A stretch of DNA of 59,788 nucleotides from Tatumella saanichensis (GCF_000439375.1 NZ_ATMI01000007.1:1-59788), one strand, 5' to 3'. Numbered from the stretch's first letter, positions 33,317 through 42,555 are shown. Notes: generated by a model from the sequence alone, not told the origin. Numbers and translations are program-made.

Positions 33317-33957
33317 TCAGAGATCCGGACCTTTTTGATGACTTCGGGCAAATTCTGCCGGAGTCAGGTTATTTAACGAAGAATGCGGACGAAAATGATT
33401 ATATTCCTGCCGCCAGTGTTCTGAACAGATAAAAATCCAGTATTTCGGTCCGGTATGTTCGGTTAAAACTTTCTATAAATGCGTTCTGTGTTGATTTACC
33501 CAGCTTAATAAATTCCAGCATCACACCATGCTCTTCTGCCCACTGCGCCAGAGTCAATGATGTCAGTTCTGGTCCGTTATTCATCCGTAACTTCAGTGCA
33601 TATCCAGGGTTTTCCACGACTCTATCCAGCACCCGAACGACACGCTGGGATATTCAGATCTATTTCGATAGCCAAAGCTTCAAGGTTAAAATCATTAACG
33701 ACATTAAAAGTCCGAAAACATCGGCCACTGACCAGAGCATCGTGCATAAAATCAACCGACCAGCTCTGGTTTATTGCCTTCGGGGTAGCCAATGGTGTCG
33801 GATTGCGCACCGGCAGAGGCTGCTTTCCCTTACGACGAAAATTCAGTTTTAACAGACATTAAATTCGATGAATACGTTTATGGTCCCAGACATCCCCTGC
33901 CTACGAATGACCTGAAAAAGCGTCTTAAAGCCGTATCGAGGATAGCGCTCAGCTGAG
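33317..33957 (-). pseudogene. decayed IS3-family transposase (orfB) fragment
   Basis: Reading leftwards in shifting frames: SAERYPRYGFKTLFQVIRRQG (from about 33957), RNPTPLATPKAINQSWSVDF, ENPGYALKLRMNNGPELTSL, FIESFNRTYRTEILDFYLF, then in another frame EYNHFRPHSSLNNLTPAEF and a stop at 33317-33319. This is the DDE integrase core and tail of an IS3-family OrfB. There are at least two frameshifts and a small internal deletion, the N-terminus and orfA are missing, and the second catalytic Asp is Asn in RMNNGPE. It cannot be active. It separates the two convergent fimbrial clusters and directly touches the stop codon of the oligosaccharyltransferase gene. Confidence 0.9.
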
Positions 33958-33958
33958 A

Positions 33959-35590
33959 TTACTGCCAGCGGCTATCCCCCGGAAATAGCCATTTTGCCTG
34001 TCGGGTAAGCGCTGTCGCTTTGGCCTCATCTCCCTGTATTAGGGCGATACGGATACGGATGGCATATAACGTTGCTTCCGGCCGTATCCGCACAGATTCC
34101 CCAGCCCAGCGTTCAAAGTTCATTAAGAGCTGTGGATCGCCACTGCGATTGAATGTCAGTAATTGACCCATCTGATAATCGTACTGATAACGCGCATTAA
34201 GATAGGCTGTCTCCTGGACCGTCCGTTTAACCAGTTCGGCTTGTCTGCCTGATCGTTCAATAAACGTCAGCTGCCGCTGTAAAAAGAAGGTCTGTGCTAG
34301 CAGTGCAGCAAAACAAATAAGGACCGTGGCCAGCAATATCCGTTCTTTACGAGACTTACTGTTTCGATAACTTCTGACTGGAGGTTCAGCGCAGCGCAGT
34401 ACAACGATCAGTAAGATCATATGCAGGGCAGACTGATAAAGGGGATACTCGGTCAGGGTATGCAGTAAAACGGGGAGGGCGACGATAAGCATCATCCGCT
34501 GATGTTTTCCCCCTTTCAGGTATAACCGGACGATTGCAGATATCCATAACAGTGCGGCAGCCAGCCCTGCACTGCCCGCCTCAACGGCCCAGAGTATAAT
34601 TTCGTTATGGGGATGGCCGACAGTTCTGGCCCCTGCTCCGGTAGTTTGTCCGCCGAATTGCTCCAGAAAGACAGGTTCGAAATTACCAATCCCCCATCCT
34701 AGCCATGGACGGGAAAGGAATAGCTCAAAACAATACTTCCACAATATCAGCCGTGTGGCGCTGGTGGACTGATGATTGATGAAGGTCATTTCAGTGAGCT
34801 GGTAGATCCCAATTCCCAGCAGGATCCCTGCCGACAGGCATAATAGCGGCAGCCAGAGTTTTTTACGATCGATGGCAGGCCTGTTCAGCAGCAACAGAAT
34901 AATGACGAGCAGTGCGCCCAGCCAGCCGGTTTGTGACTGACTCAGAAATAACATCAACGCCATCAGTATCAGACTGAAATAGAAAAAAATGGTCAGTCTC
35001 CGTTTTTGCCACGAATGTAGGCAAAGACAGAGAGTGGCGGCAACGCCGGAAGCAAGGAAACTGGCGTAAACGTTGACCTGCTGAAAAATACCGTAGGGGC
35101 GCAACTGTTGAACCGGGAACTCCCATAGCAAGGCTGCGGGCAGATGAAAAAACTGCACTAAGCCAATCACGGCCTGACTCAATGCCGTCAGTGCAATAAT
35201 TCCTAATACCGTTTTTTTTATTTGCCGTGTGAAGACTAACTGCATCAGTAGCCGGTAACTGATCAGCATACCAGCGATAGTAGACAGGGTAATGATAAGG
35301 TCATTAATACTACGACTATCCCCTACCAGTCCACGCAGCAGCAGGATAAGTGCGCCGCCGTACAGCCAAGGAAGCGCTACAGAAGGTGACGACTGACGCC
35401 ATAAGCGGGGAATACTCAGCAGTAAAATGCCGTAAACCGTCCAGATGAAAAATATCAAAATATTGGAGGGTAACGACAGGCCGCTGCCTCCCATGTTTTC
35501 CTGATAAATACTACCAGCAATCACACTGATAAATAGTCCACAAAGTAACAGGCAGCGTGAGTGCAGGCGAAAGGCGACAATAGGTTTCAT
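33959..35590 (-). CDS. PglL/Wzy_C-family O-oligosaccharyltransferase, last gene of fimbrial cluster 2
   Basis: A 543-residue polytopic inner-membrane protein with about a dozen hydrophobic segments. Family motifs in order: RPYGIFQQVNVYASFL (164-179), WLGWGIGNF (296-304), the periplasmic-loop signature GHPHNEIILWAVEAG (325-339) with the catalytic-type His, and HTLTEYPLYQS (377-387). A soluble C-terminal tail of about 120 residues follows the last helix. These are features of protein O-oligosaccharyltransferases (PglL/PilO type) and the related WaaL ligases. The gene starts 14 bases after a pilin stop in the fimbrial operon, so glycosylation of fimbrial subunits is inferred. It ends exactly where the IS3 remnant begins, so the C-terminus may be truncated. 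WaaL- or Wzy-type roles are the alternatives. Confidence 0.8.
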   Translation of the reverse strand: MKPIVAFRLHSRCLLLCGLFISVIAGSIYQENMGGSGLSLPSNILIFFIWTVYGILLLSIPRLWRQSSPSVALPWLYGGALILLLRGLVGDSRSINDLIITLSTIAGMLISYRLLMQLVFTRQIKKTVLGIIALTALSQAVIGLVQFFHLPAALLWEFPVQQLRPYGIFQQVNVYASFLASGVAATLCLCLHSWQKRRLTIFFYFSLILMALMLFLSQSQTGWLGALLVIILLLLNRPAIDRKKLWLPLLCLSAGILLGIGIYQLTEMTFINHQSTSATRLILWKYCFELFLSRPWLGWGIGNFEPVFLEQFGGQTTGAGARTVGHPHNEIILWAVEAGSAGLAAALLWISAIVRLYLKGGKHQRMMLIVALPVLLHTLTEYPLYQSALHMILLIVVLRCAEPPVRSYRNSKSRKERILLATVLICFAALLAQTFFLQRQLTFIERSGRQAELVKRTVQETAYLNARYQYDYQMGQLLTFNRSGDPQLLMNFERWAGESVRIRPEATLYAIRIRIALIQGDEAKATALTRQAKWLFPGDSRWQ

Positions 35591-35604
35591 GGAGAAGGTG
35601 ACAG

Positions 35605-36156
35605 TTACTGATAGCTTAAAATATAGTAAGCAATAGCGGTAAATTCTCCTGGCTCTATCGTCTTCTGATCAATTGCCGTTGGTTCACCGACAATAGCTGC
35701 CTGAAAATTCAGGGACATTGCCCCTTCACTGATCGCCGTAACAACGGTTTCTTTATTCAGCTCGATAAGATTACCTTTCTCATTTTCAAGGGCAACCGCT
35801 ACACCGGAAGTCGTCGCCGGTGCTGCCGGAGATATGGCAATATGATTGGGTAACTCACCGCTCTCAATACCACTAAAGGTAATACTCACTGTTTTATAGG
35901 TACCGGTACTACAGTTCTCCAAGGGAATTGAAAATGGGACTGCCACCGTTTTTTGTGCCGAATAAAGGGTCTTAATCGAGACTTTACCGAAGTCTATCAT
36001 CAGTTTATCCCCTCCGGGGCCGACGCTACACGGTAATGCCACCACCACTCCGTGAAAGTTAACTTCCCCTCCTATCAGCTCAGTGTCTGCATAGGAGGGT
36101 GTAACCAGAGTAAAAATAAGTGTGAGAAGAAATTTTTTATAATACGTTAACTTCAT
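35605..36156 (-). CDS. fimbrial pilin subunit (cluster 2, tip-proximal)
   Basis: A 183-residue exported pilin from the ATG at 36156 (MKLTYYKKFLL...), chosen because GAGGTG lies just upstream; the frame extends further but overlaps the adhesin gene. Signal cleavage is near PSYA. Donor strand GGEVNFHGVVVALPC, second cysteine ENCSTG, C-terminal AYYILSYQ. It contains a Ser/Ala/Pro/Thr-rich stretch SPAAPATTSG (109-118), the sort of low-complexity segment that O-oligosaccharyltransferases of this family modify; the oligosaccharyltransferase gene follows 14 bases later. Confidence 0.85.
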   Translation of the reverse strand: MKLTYYKKFLLTLIFTLVTPSYADTELIGGEVNFHGVVVALPCSVGPGGDKLMIDFGKVSIKTLYSAQKTVAVPFSIPLENCSTGTYKTVSITFSGIESGELPNHIAISPAAPATTSGVAVALENEKGNLIELNKETVVTAISEGAMSLNFQAAIVGEPTAIDQKTIEPGEFTAIAYYILSYQ

Positions 36157-36172
36157 GTGACACCTCATGACG

Positions 36173-37210
36173 TTATTGGAACTCTGCAACGACAGAGGCT
36201 GAAGCCTCGAATTCACCTTCGGTTATCGTAGTACCGCTTTTAGCAATTGGCGCGGCAGTCAGATTCCAAGTCCCCTGGTTATTATCGAACCCGGGTAGGT
36301 TATAGAATTTATTCGGTACCACAACAGACCCATTAGAATCCTTGATAACAATTCCCAGATTACTGCGATCAACTTGGCCACTGGTACCCAGATAATCGCT
36401 ATTAAAGCTGGCCGTTCCAGATGCGGCAGACTGAATGCCGAGTTTGATATGTAGCGCACCGGTATCAAAGCTGCCACCTTTGCAATTGACCCGAATAGGG
36501 ATACTTTGCGTATAGTTGGATCCGTTAAGTTTTTCGCTAGTATTTGATACAGCGCCAAACTCAACGCTAATCGGTGTACCTTCATTAATGATGCATTTAT
36601 CCGGCACGGTAATAATTCCGGAGTTAATATTAATGGTTGAAAGCGCTTCACTGGAGAGCATACCGGCAGAGATAGTGCCTCTACGGCCAAATACACGTAC
36701 CAGCTCGTGGTTTGACAGTACAACCCCATTAATAATAGGCTTGGTGACCATAAAGGTGACTTTTCCTTTCCCTCCAGAAGCAACATTACTGAAGCGAGTG
36801 GAGGGGGGTTTACAGGTTTCATTTCTCTTATTTGTCTGATCAATAAATGGAGAGGTCACATATTTATTGACTTTGCCTGCAATCCAGACCTCTACTTTTA
36901 CATCCAGATAATCATTAAGAATATAGTAACCAGTATTTGAAGAGGGCTTCATGGTGGATGTTGATGAGTAATAGCGTGCGTCTTTTATTTTTGAGGTGCA
37001 GTATTCTGTCACACTGTAATATCCCCCCAAGTTCCAAGAGCTGCTGATGGTGGCACCGACTTTGTTATCCTTAATCTGGACCGTGTCGATGTTAAAGTTA
37101 TATTCATGTGTCCCGTTCACCGGGAGCGCTTCTCCCTCTATTGCATAAGCAGGAAGCGTGAATAACAGTGCAAGGAGATTTATATTTCTTAATATCATGT
37201 TCTTTTTCAT
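36173..37210 (-). CDS. two-domain fimbrial adhesin (cluster 2)
   Basis: A protein of about 345 residues from the ATG at 37210 (GTG at 37222 also possible). After the signal peptide (ending near LPAYA) is a unique N-terminal domain of about 170 residues with three cysteines (YCTSK, ETCKP and a later one). From VPDKCIINEGTPISVEFGAV it turns into a pilin-type domain with NCKGGSF as second cysteine, ending ASVVAEFQ. This is the layout of Pap/Mrp/Stf-type tip adhesins. The ligand cannot be read. Its 3' end is 16 bases before the start of the next pilin. Confidence 0.8.
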   Translation of the reverse strand: MKKNMILRNINLLALLFTLPAYAIEGEALPVNGTHEYNFNIDTVQIKDNKVGATISSSWNLGGYYSVTEYCTSKIKDARYYSSTSTMKPSSNTGYYILNDYLDVKVEVWIAGKVNKYVTSPFIDQTNKRNETCKPPSTRFSNVASGGKGKVTFMVTKPIINGVVLSNHELVRVFGRRGTISAGMLSSEALSTININSGIITVPDKCIINEGTPISVEFGAVSNTSEKLNGSNYTQSIPIRVNCKGGSFDTGALHIKLGIQSAASGTASFNSDYLGTSGQVDRSNLGIVIKDSNGSVVVPNKFYNLPGFDNNQGTWNLTAAPIAKSGTTITEGEFEASASVVAEFQ

Positions 37211-37280
37211 AGCGTGACTCACTTATGTCTGCACGGACTCAGACCTGCTTTTCATGGCGAAGGTTTAAACGCTAATAACG

Positions 37281-38033
37281 TTAGCGTGGCTGCTGATCCT
37301 GGGGTAATGCTCGGCAGACCGCGTTCTGACAACTGAACTTCAGTTCAGGGTGGCCGCCATAATCATTGACATACATAATCGAGAATTCGTTGAGTTTATT
37401 ATCGGACACCGTAATCTCTGTGGAGGATTTTGGTGCGATCATCATTCCCGGGAAGCTGGTTAATGAGCCGCCACCTTCTTTCTGCAGTTTTTTGGATAAG
37501 CCCAAGACCGTTACATAATAAGGGGTTGGATTCTCCAGTTTAAATCCGGAAGTCCCCTTTTTGGTAAAAACCAACTGATCTTGCCAAATCACAGATTTAT
37601 TTTTAGGGATAACCGCTTTAGGCCGATAAAAGACTTTAATCCTAGACTGCATTGCCAGCTGTAAGGTGTTCTCTTTTTTAGGTTTGGGTGGGATCTCTCT
37701 GACGTTCAGATAGAACAAACTCTCTCTGTCCTGAGGTAGGTTGAGTGAGCCAGCCGTTTTATTTATCTTGGCGATCCCTTTCTGCCCGCCATTAATACGT
37801 TGCAGAGGAGGTAACACTACCAGAGGTGACGTAATTTTTTTACCCTCGCTATCTTCTAACCAAGATTGCGCTAGAAAAGGAATATCAGGGCTGGTGTTCG
37901 ACAGTGTTGCACTGACTGAGCGGTCATTTTCGGTAATGACCATGCGTGTGCGGTCCAGAGAGATCCCTGCGTAAGCATGAGCGGTGAATAATCCGGCGAT
38001 AGCAATGCCGCTGATTAGGTGACGTACTTTCAT
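37281..38033 (-). CDS. periplasmic fimbrial chaperone (cluster 2)
   Basis: A PapD-fold chaperone of 250 residues from the ATG at 38033 (MKVRHLISG), preceded by AAGG; the frame extends upstream into the usher gene but without a signal sequence. Seen: signal cleavage near HAYA, GISLDRTRMVITEND with the anchor Arg, PQDRESLFYLNVREIPP and SRIKVFYRPKAV. It follows the usher gene, the order of Pap/Mrp-like (pi-type) systems and the reverse of cluster 1. Confidence 0.93.
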   Translation of the reverse strand: MKVRHLISGIAIAGLFTAHAYAGISLDRTRMVITENDRSVSATLSNTSPDIPFLAQSWLEDSEGKKITSPLVVLPPLQRINGGQKGIAKINKTAGSLNLPQDRESLFYLNVREIPPKPKKENTLQLAMQSRIKVFYRPKAVIPKNKSVIWQDQLVFTKKGTSGFKLENPTPYYVTVLGLSKKLQKEGGGSLTSFPGMMIAPKSSTEITVSDNKLNEFSIMYVNDYGGHPELKFSCQNAVCRALPQDQQPR

Positions 38034-38086
38034 ATCAATAACCTTACTTATTTTTTCACAGCCCCCGCAGTCGAGGGCACGGTTTT

Positions 38087-40558
38087 TTACTGGCACTTAA
38101 GCGATAACGTGGTATTACTGTCATCAAGTTGTGGCGGTAGCGTGATCTCACACTGACGTTTTCCCTGCCATGTTGCACTGAGCTTTTCCTGAGGATTAAC
38201 CCCGGCAAGCCAGGTCAGGCCCTGCTCCATAACCATCGCGACACTGACTCCGTCCTTGTTGAGAATTTCCGCTCCGAAAGGAGGGAAGCTGCCGTCAGGA
38301 CGGGTAATTGTCGTCATTAACTTCTGGCCGCGGACAACACTGAACCGCTGAAAGCCAATAGCACCTTCCGTCAGGGTATCGGTAGAGATAGCTTTGCTCG
38401 CTTCGATATCATCGCCCAGGGCATCGACATCCACACGGGTATCAAAACTGTTGTAGCTCACCACATCAGGTACCACAGCAATCCCGAACCGGTTACTCCA
38501 GGCCTGTTTACCGTTCAATGGCACATTTGCGATCCCAGCGGTATCCACAACCACCCGGGCGGTATCTAAAGTGGCGGAACTGTTGTGTGCGGCTGCACCA
38601 TACTGTGTGGCCGTCACGCCTCCACGCACGCTTCCGCCGGCGGAGATAAAGTTACCGGCCTGATAATTGACACTGCCGGTGATATCACTCACTCCTGAAC
38701 GGTGCTGGTAATAGCCATCGAAGGCTGCTTTCTCGTTCTGCCCCATCCCGGCGCGTACCCGCCAGAGATTATTCATATCTTGGCTGTTGCTGTATGACGC
38801 CAAATTGGTGGTCCGGTTACCGGTATGCTGCATATCCCAGCCTATCCAGCGGCTTTCCCCCAACGGCACAGAAACAGAGAGAGCGATGGTGTCATTACGA
38901 TTACCGTTATACATGGAACGCCACAGTGACAGGTTACTGCTGATACCACGGATATTGCCGATACGGAAAGGGCGGCCTATCGTGATGCCATAGCGTTGTT
39001 GTGCTTTTCGGTCCCAGTAATTCTGGTGGGTATAGGTGAGGAACATACTGGTGATCCAGTCCGGATCATCAGCCCAGAAGGTTTTATTCGCGGTGATGGT
39101 ATACATCTCTTTTTCACGGCCAATACTGTCATATTGTTGATAGCGCTCGTCTAGATACTGAGAAAAGGTGCGGAAGGTTTTCTGCGAGAAGCGATATCCA
39201 GCGAACGTAATAGAGCTCTGGTACTGATCAAACGTTTTCGCATAGCTAAGTTTGAAGGAGTAGCCTTGCTTCGCTGACTCATCGGCTACTTTACTGCGTG
39301 ACTGAGTGATGTCAGTAGCCAGGGTTCCAAAACTGTTTAAATCGCGTCCGACGCCCAATGACCAAGCCTGATAAGGCTCGCCCGCTAGGAACACTCCACC
39401 GTACAGTGACCAAGCATTGGAAATCCCTCGCGAAAAATCGCCCACATAAAACGCTGGACCCTGCAGCTTATGATCATTACGTGAAGCGATCCCTACAGAG
39501 GTGTTATAACGGGTATAGCCCGGCCGCGTAAGATACGGCAGGTTTGCGGTATCGACCTGAAACTCGGACACGGATCCGTCCTGTTCCTCTACCCTGACAT
39601 CCAGTGTCCCGCGGACGGAGCTGCGCAGATCCTGAATAGTAAATGGGCCTGCTGGTACCGTGGTTTGGTAGATAATGCGCTGATTCTGGCTGACCGTAAC
39701 TTTGGCATTACCTTTCGCAATCCCGCGGATCTCCGGAGCATAGCCTTGTAGAGCTGGCGGTAGCATCCTTTCATCGCTTTTCAGGTTAACCCCAGTAAAT
39801 CGGACGCTGTCAAAGACCTGAGAATCGAGATAGATCTCACCGACGGTTGCTTTGGCTGCCAAGGAGGGGAGCGGCCGGTATGCATAAAACTGATTCCAGT
39901 CGAGATCACTGCGCTGTTCAGCGTAATTAGCCTGGTATTCACTTCTGAAGCGCCATGCCCCCAAGTTAAATCCGGCCTGACCATAACCTGACAGTGAGTT
40001 AGTATTTTCATTACTTCTGAACGAATGTACGCTTTGTCCGGTCAGGCTGTAGTCGAGCAGTAAACCGGAAATACCATTATTCCAGCGTTCAGGCGGTACC
40101 CAATCTGGGTCATTATACTTCATCCAAGCTTGGGGCACGGTAATATCCAGAATACCCTCGTGATTATTTATTTCCACACCGGGGATCGTGGAGATATCTA
40201 GGCAGCTTTCTGAAATGATGTTTATTTTTTCCCGAGCCAGATCCTTAAGCGCTAATTTTTTGATCTGATCTTCCGTCAGGCAGGCAATAGTGTTTTTAGG
40301 GTTCTTCGGTGACTCAATATAAGTCACACTCTGTTCGGACACTGACTGGTTATTAATTCTTAAATTCAATAGATAATTGCCGGGAGTGACGTAGTTGACA
40401 GTGGAGAACCGGTTTAAATCGACATTTTTACGATCTGTGGCATCAAGTACATCACTGTTAAACTCTACAAAGGTATCGTTGGCCAGACTTCCGGTCGGAG
40501 AAAAAATAATGGTCAGAATGGGCAATAAGCGGATTTTATTTTTTGATAAACAAAGCAT
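38087..40558 (-). CDS. outer-membrane fimbrial usher (cluster 2, PapC/MrpC-like)
   Basis: An 823-residue usher. The mature N-terminus FVEFNSDVLDATDRKNVDLNRFS is of the PapC/MrpC kind, written here in part as FNSDVLDATDRKNVDLNRF. PLPSLAAKATVGEIY, VPAGPFTIQDL and the C-terminal plug-side domains with TTITRPDGSFPPFGAEI follow. Its first Met gives a signal peptide ending near GSLA. It is not a close relative of the cluster 1 usher; the two clusters are separate acquisitions, not a duplication. Confidence 0.93.
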   Translation of the reverse strand: MLCLSKNKIRLLPILTIIFSPTGSLANDTFVEFNSDVLDATDRKNVDLNRFSTVNYVTPGNYLLNLRINNQSVSEQSVTYIESPKNPKNTIACLTEDQIKKLALKDLAREKINIISESCLDISTIPGVEINNHEGILDITVPQAWMKYNDPDWVPPERWNNGISGLLLDYSLTGQSVHSFRSNENTNSLSGYGQAGFNLGAWRFRSEYQANYAEQRSDLDWNQFYAYRPLPSLAAKATVGEIYLDSQVFDSVRFTGVNLKSDERMLPPALQGYAPEIRGIAKGNAKVTVSQNQRIIYQTTVPAGPFTIQDLRSSVRGTLDVRVEEQDGSVSEFQVDTANLPYLTRPGYTRYNTSVGIASRNDHKLQGPAFYVGDFSRGISNAWSLYGGVFLAGEPYQAWSLGVGRDLNSFGTLATDITQSRSKVADESAKQGYSFKLSYAKTFDQYQSSITFAGYRFSQKTFRTFSQYLDERYQQYDSIGREKEMYTITANKTFWADDPDWITSMFLTYTHQNYWDRKAQQRYGITIGRPFRIGNIRGISSNLSLWRSMYNGNRNDTIALSVSVPLGESRWIGWDMQHTGNRTTNLASYSNSQDMNNLWRVRAGMGQNEKAAFDGYYQHRSGVSDITGSVNYQAGNFISAGGSVRGGVTATQYGAAAHNSSATLDTARVVVDTAGIANVPLNGKQAWSNRFGIAVVPDVVSYNSFDTRVDVDALGDDIEASKAISTDTLTEGAIGFQRFSVVRGQKLMTTITRPDGSFPPFGAEILNKDGVSVAMVMEQGLTWLAGVNPQEKLSATWQGKRQCEITLPPQLDDSNTTLSLKCQ

Positions 40559-40634
40559 AATTTAACTGTATGACCTATTTTCTGATGATATTTGGCGTCC
40601 GGCCGAAGACTCTACCTCACTTAAAAATCAGTCA

Positions 40635-41192
40635 TTACTGGTAGTTAAGGGTGAATCGCGCCGTAGCATAAAACTGGCCGGTATAAACCAGAGGTTTTTT
40701 GACAACTACATTTGCCGTGAAATATAAAAAGCCGTTACTGTTATTCAGGATGTAGTAGGGCGTCGCTTCCCCCAGTACTATCTGTTTTCCGTCATTATCA
40801 TTCAGGCTTATCGATATGCCTTTATTCTTCTCATCGACCGGGATCAACAGATCGCCTTTATCCACGGCATCGCCTGAAAAGGTCACGCTGGCACTGTACT
40901 TCCTGAATTCAGATTTCTCTTTATTCGAAAAAAAACATCCCATTAGTTTTACTTTTATATTTTTTGATAAAACTTCTGGCGATTTAACGTTTATCTCATC
41001 GAGATTGAGATCACTAAAATCAATCGATTCTGTTCCTGAATCTGGGGCAACAAAACAGGCTGACTCAAATATCTCTCCTTGAACATCAACCGATCCCGGA
41101 ATCATTCCCGGTCCCTGAGCACAACTCAGTGACGGTACAAGTAGAGTGCTGAGTACGATTATCACTCGAAAATAAATCATATCTCCTGCCAT
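40635..41192 (-). CDS. fimbrial pilin subunit (cluster 2, PapH/MrpB position)
   Basis: A 185-residue pilin-fold protein with signal peptide (cleavage near LSCA), GSVDVQGEIFESACFV as donor strand and first cysteine, GCFFSNKEKSEF with the second cysteine, and C-terminal RFTLNYQ. It lies between the major pilin and the usher, the place of PapH-type terminator/anchor subunits. An alternative start at 41180 has AGGAG only two bases before it, so the start is uncertain. Confidence 0.8.
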   Translation of the reverse strand: MAGDMIYFRVIIVLSTLLVPSLSCAQGPGMIPGSVDVQGEIFESACFVAPDSGTESIDFSDLNLDEINVKSPEVLSKNIKVKLMGCFFSNKEKSEFRKYSASVTFSGDAVDKGDLLIPVDEKNKGISISLNDNDGKQIVLGEATPYYILNNSNGFLYFTANVVVKKPLVYTGQFYATARFTLNYQ

Positions 41193-41252
41193 AAGTTCGC
41201 GGGTATATGAAAAACTGCAGGCACAGGTCTGCTGTGACTGCAGTAGACATGA

Positions 41253-41795
41253 TTACTGGTAATCAACCTGGAAGTTAATGGTTGACTGGAATGCACCCGG
41301 CGTCACAGTACTGGAGGCATTGTCAGCTTTCAGGTAAGCAACAAATGGAATTTTATTGGTACCATCAACCAGGTTAACCTGAGCCATTTTTTTCCCCCAG
41401 ACTACATCGGCATTAGCGCTGTCACGTAAACCGATACCTGCACCATCAGCACTTCCTGAAGTGAAGGCTGCCAGAGAGGAGTCATTAGGGTTAACGGAAG
41501 TTGGGGTATAAGTCACGGTCGCTGTTTTTGCGACAGTGGTATCACAATCCTGCAGTTCAATGTTCTGCTGAACATTACCCGCTCTCTGGCCATTTGCTAA
41601 TGCGGACACTGGGATCTGACCGAAATCAACCTGTACAGGGCTGGAGTTCGGAGACAAACCACATGCTGAGTTAACTAACTCACCCTTCAGTTGGATCTCT
41701 CCCTGAGTCGGCGTGCCGTCATAAGCGGCGAAAGAAGAGAAAGAGGTCATGACTGAAAATGCGAGAGTAGATAAGATAATTTTATTTAATTTCAC
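41253..41795 (-). CDS. major fimbrial pilin (cluster 2)
   Basis: A 180-residue pilin: signal peptide MKLNKIILSTLAFSVMTSFS then SFA, mature GEIQLKGELVNSACGLSP with the first cysteine, QDCDTT with the second, and C-terminal INFQVDYQ with penultimate Tyr. It is the first gene of the leftward operon and probably the rod subunit. A Ser/Thr/Pro-containing stretch PTSVNPNDSSLAAFTSGSA is present and could be a glycan site if the operon's oligosaccharyltransferase acts on it (inference). Confidence 0.9.
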   Translation of the reverse strand: MKLNKIILSTLAFSVMTSFSSFAAYDGTPTQGEIQLKGELVNSACGLSPNSSPVQVDFGQIPVSALANGQRAGNVQQNIELQDCDTTVAKTATVTYTPTSVNPNDSSLAAFTSGSADGAGIGLRDSANADVVWGKKMAQVNLVDGTNKIPFVAYLKADNASSTVTPGAFQSTINFQVDYQ

Positions 41796-42520
41796 AGTGA
41801 AGTTTCCTGGTGTTAGCTACTTGTAATGTAACTTTAAGAGAAGACGCTAATTTCCATTAGCTAATAATCAGAGTAGAAATACCTACTCCGCTTTTCCATT
41901 TGTTAACTCAAAGAGGATAACAAATTAATTTTCATAGAAGACCCAACCGGTGAACCAGATTAGGTGATGACGAGTATATTCATGAATTACTATTTTACAA
42001 CAAATAAAATGGAAAAATCTCACAAATAGTCATAAGCCACTGATGTGATATGTTAATTTTGTTTGTTGTGCACTTAGGTTTAATAATTTTATTTATTAAG
42101 TTGTATTTTATAAAAATAAAAAGATAATTTTATATATAGGCTTATTTTTAAATAGTTTTTTCTGTTTTTTTATTACTAACTTATTAATTTCAAAAGCTAT
42201 AGTGGGGGGGCGTGTTTAGTGAAGTTTTTTTTATGATTAAATAATACCGTCAGGAATTATTTATGAAGTTGGAATGGTTGACTATAAGTCATGTTTTGTT
42301 ATCACTATTAGTGATGGTCCAATAAAGCATTTATTTTTTTATCAGCTTTATTATTTTACCAAAATAACATTGATCAGGATCTATTAAAAGGCAAATAATA
42401 AGATTTTATACACGTTTTTTTACTGTTCAGAAAACCTGTGAATGACAGGGGATTCACTGGAGGGTAAGGATAATCCACGATAGTACGATGTTTAGATCAA
42501 GGGTGATGAGTGATGGGTGT
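41796..42520. promoter_or_regulatory. very AT-rich regulatory region upstream of fimbrial cluster 2
   Basis: About 725 bases without a gene, of strongly AT-biased composition with long T and A runs, and an isolated tract of seven G (42204-42210). This is the probable promoter and silencing (H-NS-type) region for the leftward fimbrial operon. No terminal inverted repeats of an invertible switch are seen. The G tract could vary in length, but it is not inside a gene. Confidence 0.5.
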
Positions 42521-42549
42521 GCCTCTCCTGTCTGCATAGCAGGAGAGGC
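42521..42549 (-). terminator. hairpin after the periplasmic binding protein gene
   Basis: GCCTCTCCTG - TCTGCATAG - CAGGAGAGGC, a perfect 10-bp stem just past the stop of the leftward gene. There is no T run, so the strength is uncertain. Confidence 0.55.
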
Positions 42550-42555
42550 CTAGAG

